The notes under the pieces: model-generated
The model's database searches: none
What the model saw: only the letters and a program-made list of their open reading frames with translations
Told to the model about the DNA's origin: nothing
Program-made: the position numbers and the translations under genes
From: Bifidobacterium saimiriisciurei
Lineage (GTDB): Bacteria; Actinomycetota; Actinomycetes; Actinomycetales; Bifidobacteriaceae
Reading direction: 5' to 3'
Assembly (NCBI RefSeq): GCF_010667655.1
Contig: NZ_WHZU01000001.1
Coordinates: forward strand, 186,001 to 250,000
Length of the DNA stretch: 64,000 nt
In this document: positions 1-8,948 of the stretch, piece after piece
How the letters are laid out: each line of letters starts with the position of its first letter
Position numbering within the stretch: the first letter of the stretch is position 1

Positions 1-975
1 GACCTGACCAAGGCCGGCATCGAATCCGCATACGGCAAGGACGTGCAACGCGCTACGTCCACGTTCGCCGACGACATCCTCGCCAAGACGCGTTCGAAGG
101 ACGCCGGCCAGGCGGGCGAGCTGCTGCAGGGTCTGCTCGTCACCGTGGACGAGGCGGAGCTGAGCGGCATCAAGAAGGTACCGATCCTCGGCACGATCGC
201 CGTGAACATCAACAAGCTGCGCCGCCGCTACGAGAAGGTCTCCACGCAGATCGACGACATCGTCGCCAAGCTGGAGGGCGCGCAGAGCCAGCTCGTCTCC
301 GACATCTCGATGTTCAACACCATGTATGACCGCAACGCCGAGCAGTACCGCGACCTGAAAATCACCGTGCTCGCCGGCAAGAAGGCGCTGGCGGACTTCA
401 ACGCGAACCAGCTGCCAAAGCTCGAGCAGGAGGCCGCCGCGTCGCAGGACCCGATGCAGGCGCAGATCCTCTCCGACTTCAAGGCCAAGCTGGAACGCTT
501 CGCCAAGCGGCTCGACGACCTCGACCGCGTAAGCGTGATCTGCCTGCAGACCGCGCCGCAGATCAAGATCATCCAGAACGCCGACCAGATGGTGTGCGAC
601 AAGATCGACACCACCATCTCCACCACGATTCCGGTGTGGAAGAGCCAGATGGTCATCGCGCTCGGCCTAGAGAACCAGCGTCAGGCGCTCGACCTGCAGA
701 AGAAGACCGACGACGTGACCAACAAGCTTATCCAGGCCAACGCCCGTGCTCTGCATCAGGGTGCCGTGGACGCGGAGAAGGCGAACCAGCGTTCCGTGGT
801 CGACATCGAAACGCTGGAGAAGGTGAATTCCGAACTCATCGCCACGCTGCGCGAGACCGTGCAGATCCAGAAGGAGGGCAAGGCCAGCCGCGCCGCCGCC
901 GAGGTGAAGATGCGTCAGCTCGAAGGCGATCTGAAGAACGCGCTCATCGAGAACGCCCAGCAGCTGGGGCGGTAA
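1..975 (+). CDS. TelA/KlaA-family toxic anion resistance protein (5' end outside window)
   Basis: The reading frame is open from the first base, so the N-terminus lies outside the window; a GTG at 43 is an internal Val of the open frame rather than an obvious start. The 324 visible residues are helical and charged, with motifs typical of the TelA family: GTIAVNINKLRRRYEKV near the start, then QIDDIVAKLEGAQSQL and IPVWKSQMVIAL further on. TelA proteins are cytoplasmic coiled-coil proteins linked to tellurite and cell-envelope stress resistance; the biochemical role is unknown. The family usually has about 350-400 residues, so only a short N-terminal part is missing. The gene is followed by a repeat-filled gap and a convergent binding-protein gene. 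Confidence 0.85.
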   Translation, partial: DLTKAGIESAYGKDVQRATSTFADDILAKTRSKDAGQAGELLQGLLVTVDEAELSGIKKVPILGTIAVNINKLRRRYEKVSTQIDDIVAKLEGAQSQLVSDISMFNTMYDRNAEQYRDLKITVLAGKKALADFNANQLPKLEQEAAASQDPMQAQILSDFKAKLERFAKRLDDLDRVSVICLQTAPQIKIIQNADQMVCDKIDTTISTTIPVWKSQMVIALGLENQRQALDLQKKTDDVTNKLIQANARALHQGAVDAEKANQRSVVDIETLEKVNSELIATLRETVQIQKEGKASRAAAEVKMRQLEGDLKNALIENAQQLGR

Positions 976-1006
976 GGGCAGCTTTCCGAGATACGAGATA
1001 TGTATT

Positions 1007-1123
1007 GGCTCCCCTCGCTGAGGGGAGCTGGCCGCCGCAGGCGGTCTGAGGGGAGTTGAGTACCCGAGGTGCCACTCCCCCAGTCGACTCACGCCATTGG
1101 CTCCCCTCAGCAAGGGAAGCCAA
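1007..1123. repeat. GGCTCCCCTC-type intergenic palindromic repeats, two copies
   Basis: GGCTCCCCTC-GCT-GAGGGGAGC forms a short hairpin, followed by GCCGCCGCAGGCGG and a trailing CTGAGGGGAG half. A second copy at 1098-1123 has arms TTGGCTCCC and GGGAAGCCAA. The same motif recurs at 6570, 15969 and 17489. It lies between two convergent genes and may help end transcription, but no T-run follows. Confidence 0.7.
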
Positions 1124-1144
1124 TGGGTATTCTTATACTTTCAC

Positions 1145-2098
1145 TCACTTCACGGCACCGGTGAAGTCGTCGACCAGCGCGCTCATCCAATCGGTGAGGT
1201 TCGTGTACTCCTTCGGCATCTGCTCGGTGAGCTTCACCACGGGCACATCGCCTTCCGCCGCGGCAGCCTCCAGATGCTCGGTGGTGTCGTTCGATTCCTG
1301 CGTGTTGAGCACGAATACCTTCATCTTTCCGGCCTTCAGCGCGTCGGAGAACTGCTTGATGTCGGCGGGCGAGGGCTCGCTTTCGTTGGCGCTGGCGTTC
1401 TTGTAGCCGCTGGTGGTGGCGTCGGTCATGCCGAGGTCGTCGGCGAGGTACCATGCCACGGACTCGCTGGCGGCGTACGGCACGCCCTTGGTCTTGGATT
1501 CGGCCGCCTTGATCTTGTCCTCGACCTTCTGCTCCTGGGCCTCCCATGCCTTGTGCCGCTGTTCGAAGTAGTCCTTCTGGTCGGGCATGGCCTTCTCGTA
1601 GGCTGCGGTGATGGCATCGGCGGTCTTCTCGCGCACATCATGGGAGAACCAGACGTGGGGATTGTCGCCTTCCTTGATACCGTCGGTCTCGGCGGCGTTC
1701 ACCACGTCGGCCTTGGTGCCTTCCGTGGCCTTGGACGCCCATGAATCGTAGTCGGCGCCGTTCACGACGGCGACCTGCGCCTTGGCGAACGCGGCGACGT
1801 CGGATGTCGTCGGCTCGTAGTCGTGGGCCTCCACGTTCGTGCTCGCCATGATCGACTTCACATCGACCTTGTCGCCTCCCAGCGCCTCAGCCACGGAACC
1901 CCACTGGTTGATGCTCGCCACCACCGCGATCTTCTCGGATGACCCGCCGCCGGACGTCCCCGCACCGCCGCACGCCGCCAAACCGATGGTCATGATCGCC
2001 GCCGTTGCGGCAGCCGCCAGCATGGTCATCCCGCGCCTGAACCGATTCGACGCAATTGCCTTGGTCCTGTCGCTGCCGGTCATGCTTGTATCGTTCAT
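1145..2098 (-). CDS. Zinc-type ABC transporter substrate-binding lipoprotein (ZnuA/cluster 9 family)
   Basis: A 317-residue precursor with a basic N-terminus, hydrophobic segment and lipobox IGLAACGG, so it should be a lipid-anchored surface binding protein. Family motifs for metal ligands 1 and 2 are present: EAHDYEPTTSD and NPHVWFSHD. Where ZnuA proteins have the third His, this protein reads AASESVAWYLADDLG, and the last acidic ligand region reads VLNTQESND, so two of the four classical ligands seem altered. The ATG at 2098 is preferred over an upstream in-frame ATG at 2161 because signal peptides of this type begin shortly before the basic stretch. No permease or ATPase is adjacent, so it is an orphan. 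A Fur/Zur-type box lies 70 bp upstream. Confidence 0.85.
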   Translation of the reverse strand: MNDTSMTGSDRTKAIASNRFRRGMTMLAAAATAAIMTIGLAACGGAGTSGGGSSEKIAVVASINQWGSVAEALGGDKVDVKSIMASTNVEAHDYEPTTSDVAAFAKAQVAVVNGADYDSWASKATEGTKADVVNAAETDGIKEGDNPHVWFSHDVREKTADAITAAYEKAMPDQKDYFEQRHKAWEAQEQKVEDKIKAAESKTKGVPYAASESVAWYLADDLGMTDATTSGYKNASANESEPSPADIKQFSDALKAGKMKVFVLNTQESNDTTEHLEAAAAEGDVPVVKLTEQMPKEYTNLTDWMSALVDDFTGAVK

Positions 2099-2167
2099 TG
2101 TTCGTCGTCTTTCTACCGTTGCATTCCCCTCTCTGAGGAAATCCACGCTCTTAGTATACACATAAAT

Positions 2168-2182
2168 TGATAATCATTTTCA
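2168..2182 (-). promoter_or_regulatory. Fur/Zur-type operator
   Basis: TGATAATCATTTTCA is a 7-1-7 inverted repeat close to the Zur/Fur consensus. It lies about 70 bp upstream of the zinc-type binding protein, which fits zinc-dependent repression by a Zur-like protein such as the one at 3709-4179. Confidence 0.75.
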
Positions 2183-2613
2183 TTATTGGATAAATTTCTT
2201 TTCCATTGGCAAAACCATGAATCAATCCCGAAAACACGAACCGAGGGCATCTGCCCCCAGTCGTCATCCGACAATCGTCGAAATTCCAATGCCGCGTTTG
2301 TTCCCAGCCGGCCGTCCTTGCCACGGAGCGTCATATAACGGCATTTGGGCGTTCCCCGCCATTCATACGCGTCACCGAACGACGATGTCCCCTCTTATTG
2401 CATTCCGTGCCACGAACCCCAACCGACACTCCACCGCCCTTGTTGCAATTTCAACGGTTTCGAACCAAACCACTCTTCATGAAAGCCCATCCGCCGTCAC
2501 GGAATGGATAATCGCGGCAAAATGGCTTTCCCTGCCGAACTTTTCCGCCACGAAGCGAAAAAACGCAACGAAAACGGGCTCCGTGCCAAAAATCCGGAGC
2601 GAAAAGCCGGAGT
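2183..2613. other. Intergenic region without recognisable gene
   Basis: About 430 bp of lower-GC sequence between the promoter of the zinc-type binding protein and the end of the next minus-strand gene. No open frame with a ribosome binding site, tRNA or strong terminator was seen. Confidence 0.5.
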
Positions 2614-3699
2614 TCACTGCCTCAACGCGGTGATGAGGTCCTGCATGGCGTCGTTGGGTGGCAGTTCGGTCACGTTCTGCACGGTGTCGACGGTGCCGGG
2701 CACGCCGAACCGCCTGATGGAGTCGGTGCCGGAGAAATCCACGCTACGGAAGCCGTGCCGCTCCCATGCGAGCTTCTGCGCCGGCTTCGATTCCAGCAGC
2801 GTCAGCAGCCTCTCCCCCTTGGCGTCGAGCGCCATGAACGTGTGCGTGCTCCACACGGTCGGCGTCGGATACGCGATGACCAGGTCGTCCTTCACCTGCG
2901 CGTAGGCGTCGGGATTGTTGACGGCGAGATCGAGAATCTGGCTTTCATAGCCGACCATCATGGGCTTGGAGCCCACGCCGAGCGTGAGGAACTGGCTGAA
3001 GCTGTCCTCGGAGGAGGTCTCCATCCACCCGGACTTCGCGAAAATCGAACGGATCACGGCGGCGTCGCGTTTCACCGTCGCCCGCGTGGCCGGCTGCCCG
3101 CCGTTCATCGTATTGGCCAGCAACGCCGCGTATTCGTTGCCGGAATTGGATTTCACCGGGTCGGTGCTTTCGATGTGGAACACGCCGTAGCCGCCCACGT
3201 ACCCGACCTGGGCCCATGTGCGCCCGGCCTTCATGGCGTCGACGGCCTTCGTCATGTCGAGCCGCCACACGTCGCCGTCACGGCGCATGATGCCCGACTT
3301 CGCCAGCCCCTCGGCCACGGATTTGTGCGTGTAGACGACGATGGGCGAGTTGAAGACGATGTCCTGCCTCGCGGCCTTGACGCCCTTGGAGGCGCCGTAT
3401 TCGACTGCGGTGCGCGACGAGGGAAACAGGTAATCCATGCCCGACCGGTCGGCCGTCATCATGTCGAGGGAGCCGGCCTTGCGGTAGTCCACCTTGAGTC
3501 CGGAGTCGGCGGCGAGCTTCGTGAATTCCTCGTCGTCGAACAGGCCGGTCTTCTCGCCGCCGAGGTATCCGGTCACGGATACGGTCGACCGGGCCGGTCG
3601 GGATTCGGGCTTCGACGTCGTTCGCCATACCGCGAATCCGCAGATGACCGCGACCACGACGATCAAGGATATGAGCCCGACGATCCTGTTCCTGTTCAT
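2614..3699 (-). CDS. Membrane-anchored periplasmic-binding-protein-like protein
   Basis: 361 residues. One N-terminal transmembrane segment (IVGLISLIVVVAVICGFAVW, residues 6-25) anchors a soluble extracellular domain. That domain resembles a type-2 solute-binding fold: VTGYLGGEKTGLFDDEEF, then a MDYLFPSSRTAVEY segment, then GYESQILDLAV near the end. Binding proteins of this type can accompany TelA or von Willebrand-domain genes, and TelA is the gene 2 kb away, but the ligand is unknown. It lies 9 bp downstream of the Fur-family gene on the same strand, so the two are probably cotranscribed. It lacks a lipobox, unlike ABC-type binding proteins in this organism. Confidence 0.6.
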   Translation of the reverse strand: MNRNRIVGLISLIVVVAVICGFAVWRTTSKPESRPARSTVSVTGYLGGEKTGLFDDEEFTKLAADSGLKVDYRKAGSLDMMTADRSGMDYLFPSSRTAVEYGASKGVKAARQDIVFNSPIVVYTHKSVAEGLAKSGIMRRDGDVWRLDMTKAVDAMKAGRTWAQVGYVGGYGVFHIESTDPVKSNSGNEYAALLANTMNGGQPATRATVKRDAAVIRSIFAKSGWMETSSEDSFSQFLTLGVGSKPMMVGYESQILDLAVNNPDAYAQVKDDLVIAYPTPTVWSTHTFMALDAKGERLLTLLESKPAQKLAWERHGFRSVDFSGTDSIRRFGVPGTVDTVQNVTELPPNDAMQDLITALRQ

Positions 3700-3708
3700 A
3701 TTCCCATT

Positions 3709-4179
3709 TCAGTCGGTGGCGTTGACTTTGCCTGTGGAGGATTCATCGGCGGCCTCGACGCCATCGTCGGCGGATCGCCTCTCGGCGTCCGCGCATTCGG
3801 CGCACACGCCGAAGATCTCAAGAATATGGTGGCTGATGGCGAAGCCGTTGTCCTCGGCCACCTTGCGGAACCATGCCTCGCTCGGCGGTTCGATGTCGAT
3901 GGTCTTGCCGCAGCGCTCGCATACAAGATGATGGTGGTGCCGCTGCGCGTCCTCGCCGCAGTCGCGGAACAGCTGCTCGCCGCCCATGCGGATGGTGTCG
4001 GCCTCCCCCGCCGCCGCCATGGCGTTGAGCTGACGGTATACGGTGGCCAGACCGATCTTGGAGCCTGCGTCCTGCAGCCGGCGGTGCAGGTTCTGCGCGG
4101 ATATGAAATCATCCGTCTGCCGCAGCGCCGCACGAACCGTTTCCTTCTGAACCGTCCGCCTTGTCAGATGCTCGACCAT
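3709..4179 (-). CDS. Fur-family metal-dependent repressor, Zur-like
   Basis: 156 residues, the usual family length. The N-terminal winged helix (residues 1-75) contains LATVYRQLNAMAAAGEADTI, the Fur recognition helix region. A HHHH stretch (81-84), CERC (87-90) and CAEC (126-129) supply the regulatory and structural zinc sites. The double CxxC pattern and the Fur/Zur box in front of the zinc-type binding protein favour Zur over Fur or PerR, but the sequence alone cannot settle the metal. It heads a likely two-gene unit with the downstream membrane-anchored binding protein. Confidence 0.88.
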   Translation of the reverse strand: MVEHLTRRTVQKETVRAALRQTDDFISAQNLHRRLQDAGSKIGLATVYRQLNAMAAAGEADTIRMGGEQLFRDCGEDAQRHHHHLVCERCGKTIDIEPPSEAWFRKVAEDNGFAISHHILEIFGVCAECADAERRSADDGVEAADESSTGKVNATD

Positions 4180-4261
4180 GCATACCCCGTTTGCCGTGAA
4201 CTCATTCGTTGCGCGTACTCATACAGAACGCACTCATATAGAATACGCACGTCAACGACCA

Positions 4262-4383
4262 AAAATACGGGCCCAAAATCCCATTATCAGCGATTTACGG
4301 TGCGTTGCGGTCGTTTCCGGAACGGAAAACGACCATGACGCACCGCGAATCGGCGATATCGGGGTCTTGGGCCCGTATTTCAA
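4262..4383. repeat. Long imperfect palindrome (element A)
   Basis: Outer arms AAATACGGGCCCAA and TTGGGCCCGTATTT enclose an inner stem: the left arm starts GATTTACGGTGCG and ends GGTCGTTTCCG; the right arm runs from CGGAAAACGACC to CGCACCGCGAATC. The inner stem is nearly identical to the palindrome at 51482-51568. It lies between the 3' end of the isomerase gene (minus strand) and the Fur-family promoter, where it could end transcription. Confidence 0.8.
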
Positions 4384-4446
4384 TAACCGATTACTTCATC
4401 TGTGCCATGATTGCCCGTCATGACCATCCGTCATGACATACGACGA

Positions 4447-5289
4447 TTACAGCGGCCAGTAGGGGGCCACTTCCTTGTCGAAGGCGTCGGACACCTTCTT
4501 CGCCACGACGGCGGGGTCGGTGTCCCAGATCTTCTGGTTGAACAGCTCGCATTCGATGTCGCCTCGCCAGCCGGTGTTCCATACGGCCTCGGTGAGCGGC
4601 TTGAAGTCGATGACGCCTTCGCCCATGTAGTGGCGGCTGAGCAGCGGATCGGCCTCGAGAGGGGTCTTCCAATCGCACACCTGGTACGTGGCGATGCGGC
4701 CTTCGCGTCCGGCGCGGGCGATGGATTCCTGCACCTGCGGGTCCCAGAAGATGTGGAAGGTGTCGACGGTCACGCCGACGGCCTTCGGATTGAACGGCGC
4801 GGCGATGTCAAGCGCCTGGCCGAGCGTGGAGACGCAGGCACGGTCGGTGCAGTACATCGGATGCAGCGGCTCGATGGCGAGCGTCACGCCGGCGTCGAGG
4901 GCGTCCTTCTCAAGCTCGGCGAGCGCCTCGCCGATGCGCAGGCGCGCGCCGGTGAGGTCCTTGGAGCCTTCGGGCAGGCCGCCGACGACGAGCACGAGCA
5001 CGTGGCAGTCGAGCGCGGCGGTCTCCTCGATGAGCTTGCGGTTGTCGTCGATGGAGGCGCGGCGGGCGGGCCCCTCCTCCATGGTGAAGAAGCCGCCGCG
5101 GCACATCGTGGAGACGCGCAGGCCAGAGTCCTTCACCATCTGGACGGCGGTTTCGAGGCCGACGGCCTCGACGGGTTCGCGCCACAGGCCGATGCTCTGG
5201 TAGCCGGCGGCCGAGCACACGTCAAGCGCGGTCTTGAGGTCCGCGTACTTGATGGTGGCCTGGTTCATGGAAAGAATCGGATTGGTCAT
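4447..5289 (-). CDS. Sugar phosphate isomerase/epimerase-like TIM-barrel protein
   Basis: 280 residues of the AP-endonuclease-2/xylose-isomerase-like TIM barrel, cytoplasmic. Visible family features are YQSIGLWREPVEAVG, TLAIEPLHPMYCTDRACV (metal-binding Glu and His), VTVDTFHIFWDP and DIECELFN near the C-terminus. Relatives include hydroxypyruvate isomerase, IolE/IolI and many sugar isomerases. It is the last gene of a minus-strand set led by an SDR, a flavoprotein and a Gfo/Idh oxidoreductase, so it probably isomerises or dehydrates a keto-sugar made by those enzymes. The exact substrate cannot be named. GGAAG before the ATG supports the start. Confidence 0.82.
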   Translation of the reverse strand: MTNPILSMNQATIKYADLKTALDVCSAAGYQSIGLWREPVEAVGLETAVQMVKDSGLRVSTMCRGGFFTMEEGPARRASIDDNRKLIEETAALDCHVLVLVVGGLPEGSKDLTGARLRIGEALAELEKDALDAGVTLAIEPLHPMYCTDRACVSTLGQALDIAAPFNPKAVGVTVDTFHIFWDPQVQESIARAGREGRIATYQVCDWKTPLEADPLLSRHYMGEGVIDFKPLTEAVWNTGWRGDIECELFNQKIWDTDPAVVAKKVSDAFDKEVAPYWPL

Positions 5290-5349
5290 GATTGATGCTT
5301 CCTTAGTGCTTCAATGCTTCCGTATGCTTCCGCGAGGATACCGACCGGG

Positions 5350-6504
5350 TCACAGCAGGTTTTCGGGGACCTCGATCTTGCGGCCTTCCTTGGCGCTTTC
5401 GTAGCCGAGGTTGGCCAGACGCACGCCGCGGGCGCCGGATTCGAAGTCGTACGGGTAGGGCTTGTGCTCGACGAGGGCGCGGATGTACTCCTCCCACTGG
5501 GCCTTGAAGCCGTTCTCGAACTGCTCGTCGGTGGCGATCTCCTGCCAGTTGTCCCAGTAGTTGTGCGGATCCGGGACGTCCGGGTTCCAGAAGGCGAGCG
5601 GCGTGGCCGGGCGGGCCTGAATCTTGGCGGTGAACAGGCCGATGACCGCGGAGCCGAGCGTGCCGTCCACCTGGAACTCGACGAGTTCGTCGCGGAAGAC
5701 GCGGGTGTTCCAGGAGGAGTTCATCTGCACGGTGATGCCGTTGACGGTGTTGAACACGGCGTAGGCGGCGTCCTCGGCGGTGGCGTCATAGTGGTTGCCC
5801 TGCTCGTCCCAGCGGTCGGGAATCTCGGTCTTGGCGTCGGCGTAGACGTCGGTGATGCGGCCGAAGAGGTTCTCGATGATGTAGTTCCAGTGCGGGAACA
5901 TGTCGGAGATCATGCCGCCGCCCTGCTCCTTCTTGTAGTTCCAGCTGGGGCGCTGAGACTTGTGCCAGTCGCCTTCGAACACCCAGTAGCCGAACTCGCC
6001 GTGCACGGAGAGGATGCGGCCGAAGAAGCCGGAATCGATGAGGCGGCGCAGCTTGAGGAAGCCGGGCAGGAACAGCTTGTCGTGTACCACGCCGGAGACG
6101 ACGTCGTGCTCCTTGCCGAGCTTGACGAGTTCGACGGCGTCCTCGAGGGTCTCGGCGATGGGCTTCTCGGTGTAGACGGCCTTCTTGCCAGCCTTGATGG
6201 CCTTTTCGATGGCGGCCACGCGGGCGGATGTGACGAGGAAGTCGGCGTACAGCGGGTACTTGTCGTCGGCGAGGACCGAGTCGAGGTCGGTGGTGTACTT
6301 GATGCCGCCGTGCTTTTCGGAGACGGCCTTGAGCTTGTCCTCGTGACGACCGACCAGGATTGGGTCGAGCTGCACGCGGGAGCCGTCGGAGAGTTCGACG
6401 CCGCCCTGCTCGATGATCGGGAGGATGGAGCGCACGAGATGCTGGCGATAGCCCATGCGGCCGGTCGCGCCATTGAGAATCACGCCCAGAGTCTTATCTG
6501 CCAT
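5350..6504 (-). CDS. Gfo/Idh/MocA-family NAD(P)-dependent oxidoreductase
   Basis: 384 residues. The N-terminal Rossmann domain (VILNGATGRMGYRQHL) is followed by TEKPIAETLEDAVEL, the conserved Lys motif of the family, and the C-terminal substrate domain carries GGGMISDMFPHWNYIIENLFG, the His-containing segment. Such enzymes oxidise or reduce a ring hydroxyl of a sugar or inositol, often at C2 or C3. It lies 60 bp upstream of the TIM-barrel isomerase in the same operon, a pairing common in catabolic routes that go through keto-sugars. Substrate unknown. AAAGGA precedes the ATG. Confidence 0.85.
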   Translation of the reverse strand: MADKTLGVILNGATGRMGYRQHLVRSILPIIEQGGVELSDGSRVQLDPILVGRHEDKLKAVSEKHGGIKYTTDLDSVLADDKYPLYADFLVTSARVAAIEKAIKAGKKAVYTEKPIAETLEDAVELVKLGKEHDVVSGVVHDKLFLPGFLKLRRLIDSGFFGRILSVHGEFGYWVFEGDWHKSQRPSWNYKKEQGGGMISDMFPHWNYIIENLFGRITDVYADAKTEIPDRWDEQGNHYDATAEDAAYAVFNTVNGITVQMNSSWNTRVFRDELVEFQVDGTLGSAVIGLFTAKIQARPATPLAFWNPDVPDPHNYWDNWQEIATDEQFENGFKAQWEEYIRALVEHKPYPYDFESGARGVRLANLGYESAKEGRKIEVPENLL

Positions 6505-6569
6505 GATGGTTGTTCCTTTCGGGATTGTGTTGTGTTTGATTGATTGACGATATGCGTATTGGTATTGGT

Positions 6570-6597
6570 GGCTCCCCTCATGGTTGGGGGGAGCCGG
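6570..6597. repeat. GGCTCCCCTC-type hairpin
   Basis: GGCTCCCCTCATGG-TTGGGGGGAGCC, a short hairpin between the flavoprotein and Gfo/Idh genes, of the same family as the copies at 1007, 15969 and 17489. Confidence 0.65.
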
Positions 6598-6609
6598 GAT
6601 CCTGCGGAA

Positions 6610-8673
6610 TCAGTCGATGTTGCCGTTCTCGCGGTAGGAGCGCCAGACGTTCTCGAAGAAGTCGTCGTCCTCGGGAATCGGGTGCACCGGTCGCCAGCTG
6701 CAGGAGACGGTGCCGTTGGCCTGGGTGTCGGAGTCCTGGCTGAACTTCGTCTCCTGGGTCACGCCGTTGTAGGCGCCGCCGTCGAGCTTGAAGCGGAAGA
6801 TGTCCTCCATGTCGAGCGGGGTGTCGGGGTCGTCGCCGTAGCCCTTGACCGGCAGTTCGCCTTCGGGGTTCGTGTAGAGCACGGAACCGCGGGAGGTGTT
6901 GCCGGCGTGGTCGGCGTATTCGGCCATGGCGCCGAGGTACACGTAGGCGGTGGTGAGGATGTCGCGCACGAGGAACAGGCGGTCGACGCTGCGGCGGGAG
7001 CCGGCGTTGGCGCTCACGGTGCTTTCGTATTCGTCGAGCCATTCGCCCACCTGGCGGTATGCGGCCTCGACCTCGTCCTTCTGGCGGACGGGGCCGGCCT
7101 TGGCGCTCATGAGCTCCTGCACGTCCTTCATGTACTGGTGCACATTCTCGGAACCGCTCTGCTCGGCGCGCGCGGTGGCGGTGTCGAACAGGTCGAAGTC
7201 CTCCTTCGCGCGGTTCGCGACGGCGGCCTCGAACGCGGCGTCGTCGAGGGTGGCGGCATCGGCACGGCGGGCGGCGATGTACGTCGCGGCGCGGATGGCG
7301 GCGACCTGACCGGCGTTGAGGCCGGTGCCGCCGGGACGGTACACGCCGTGCACGCCGTCGGCCTCGCCGATCGGGAACATGCCTTCGACGTTGGAGCGCC
7401 ACCAGGCGTCCATGACCAGTCCTCCGTTGTTGTGCTGGGCGCACAGGTCGATGCGCAGCATCTCCTTCTCGAGGTCGACGCCCGGGTTCTTCTCCAGATA
7501 GAACTGGTAGGCGGGCTCGTTCATGTGGCGCAGGCGCTCGATGGGGGTGCCGGTCAGCGCGCCGGCCTGCTCGAGGTACTCGTAGGCCTCCTTGTCGAGC
7601 TTGGAGGCGTCGAGCTCGGGCTGCACGGGGTTGGAGCGGAAGTCCAGGTACACCTTGCGGCCGCGCAGCACGGTCTCGCGGTAGACGAGCAGGTCGATGA
7701 GCGAGCTGCCGTCGCGGGCCTTGCGGATGTCGAACGGCCACTGGTAGCCCTTGAGGAAGATCAGCGAGAGCTGGCGGCCGTAGTCCGGGATGGCCTCGGA
7801 GAGGAACTCGCGCTCGTCGGAGCCGTCCTGGGCGGTGGAGACGAAGCGCGGCAGCACCTGCATGTAGGTGCCGGAGACGTTCCACTTCGGGTTGGTGGAG
7901 GCGAGGCCGAACTGCCATTCGGTGAGGTTCTTGCCGTCGACGCCCGCACGGTAGGCGGCGCCGGAGGCACCCCACTGGCCGTTCGGGTACACGCGGTTGC
8001 TGTAGATGCCGGCAGGGCCGCCGGTCGCGTAGACGAGGTTGGCGGTGCGCAGCACGAGGAAGCGCGACTCCTCGGCGCCGTCCTGCACGTCGGTGCGCAG
8101 CACGAGCAGGCCGACGACCTTGCGGCCGCCCTTGCCGTCGTCGGCGGTGAGGATGTCGACCACGCGGCAGCGGTCGTAGGTGTGGATGCCCTTGGACTCC
8201 ACCGAGGCCTGCAGATGCTCGACCATAGACTTGGAGGTGTAGGGGCCGATGGACGTGGCGCGACGGCGGGGGTCGTGGTCGGTCTTGTAGCCGATGTACT
8301 CGCCGTACTTGTTGCGCGGGAACGGCACGCCGAGGTCGCACAGGTGCAGGAAGCCCTGGGCGGAGACGGCCGCCTCCACGAGCGCGGTGTCGCCGTCGAC
8401 GGCGCCGCCTTCGAACAGGGTCTGCGCCATCTCGCGCACGGAGTCGGGGTCGCCGCCGGAGAGGGTGAGCTTGTAGTAGGTCTGCTTGTCGGAGCCGGCG
8501 TTGCGGGAGGTGCCGCCGTTGATGTGGTCGGAGACCAGCACCACGTCGGTGACGCCCAGGTCGTACAGGCGTTCCGCGGCGCAGTATCCGGCGGCGCCGG
8601 TACCGACCACGACGGCCTGGTGGGTGACGACCGGCACGTCGTGGCCGGCGATCGTGAGTGTGGTTTCGTTCAT
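6610..8673 (-). CDS. FAD-dependent dehydrogenase, fumarate-reductase flavoprotein-like
   Basis: 687 residues. An N-terminal dinucleotide-binding motif GTGAAG (24-29) followed by SDHINGGTSRNAG matches FAD-binding-2 flavoproteins, and GGTGLNAGQVAAIRAA near the middle is the second FAD-contact segment. It is larger than simple fumarate reductase subunits. No iron-sulfur or cytochrome partner gene is adjacent, so it is probably a soluble dehydrogenase acting on a sugar-derived acid or alcohol. It lies in a minus-strand set between an SDR and a Gfo/Idh gene. The substrate is not evident; the SdhA or L-aspartate oxidase role is unlikely because of context and length. Confidence 0.7.
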   Translation of the reverse strand: MNETTLTIAGHDVPVVTHQAVVVGTGAAGYCAAERLYDLGVTDVVLVSDHINGGTSRNAGSDKQTYYKLTLSGGDPDSVREMAQTLFEGGAVDGDTALVEAAVSAQGFLHLCDLGVPFPRNKYGEYIGYKTDHDPRRRATSIGPYTSKSMVEHLQASVESKGIHTYDRCRVVDILTADDGKGGRKVVGLLVLRTDVQDGAEESRFLVLRTANLVYATGGPAGIYSNRVYPNGQWGASGAAYRAGVDGKNLTEWQFGLASTNPKWNVSGTYMQVLPRFVSTAQDGSDEREFLSEAIPDYGRQLSLIFLKGYQWPFDIRKARDGSSLIDLLVYRETVLRGRKVYLDFRSNPVQPELDASKLDKEAYEYLEQAGALTGTPIERLRHMNEPAYQFYLEKNPGVDLEKEMLRIDLCAQHNNGGLVMDAWWRSNVEGMFPIGEADGVHGVYRPGGTGLNAGQVAAIRAATYIAARRADAATLDDAAFEAAVANRAKEDFDLFDTATARAEQSGSENVHQYMKDVQELMSAKAGPVRQKDEVEAAYRQVGEWLDEYESTVSANAGSRRSVDRLFLVRDILTTAYVYLGAMAEYADHAGNTSRGSVLYTNPEGELPVKGYGDDPDTPLDMEDIFRFKLDGGAYNGVTQETKFSQDSDTQANGTVSCSWRPVHPIPEDDDFFENVWRSYRENGNID

Positions 8674-8948
8674 ATTGGTGCCTTAGTGAGGTGCCGGACG
8701 TTCATCGTCCGGAAGAACGGTTGTATGGGGGAATATGGAGGGAAAAGAGTGGGTGTGGCCCCTTCCCGGGCGTCGGGCCGAATGCCGTGGACGAAGACGC
8801 ATGAATCTCATGGAAAGAAAGGAGGAGTTGTCTCACAAGATATGCGGTTGAAAGCCTTATGTCCTTCGTCCGGGCCGCCGCGAATCCCGCACAGAGGAGA
8901 ATGCGGGCCGTGGCGCGACCGTCGGTCCTGCGAAAGGGGCCAGGTCTG
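8674..8948. other. Spacer inside the oxidoreductase gene set
   Basis: 275 bp between the SDR and the flavoprotein gene. No hairpin or small gene with a ribosome binding site was recognised on the minus strand, so it may only be a long untranslated spacer. Confidence 0.4.
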
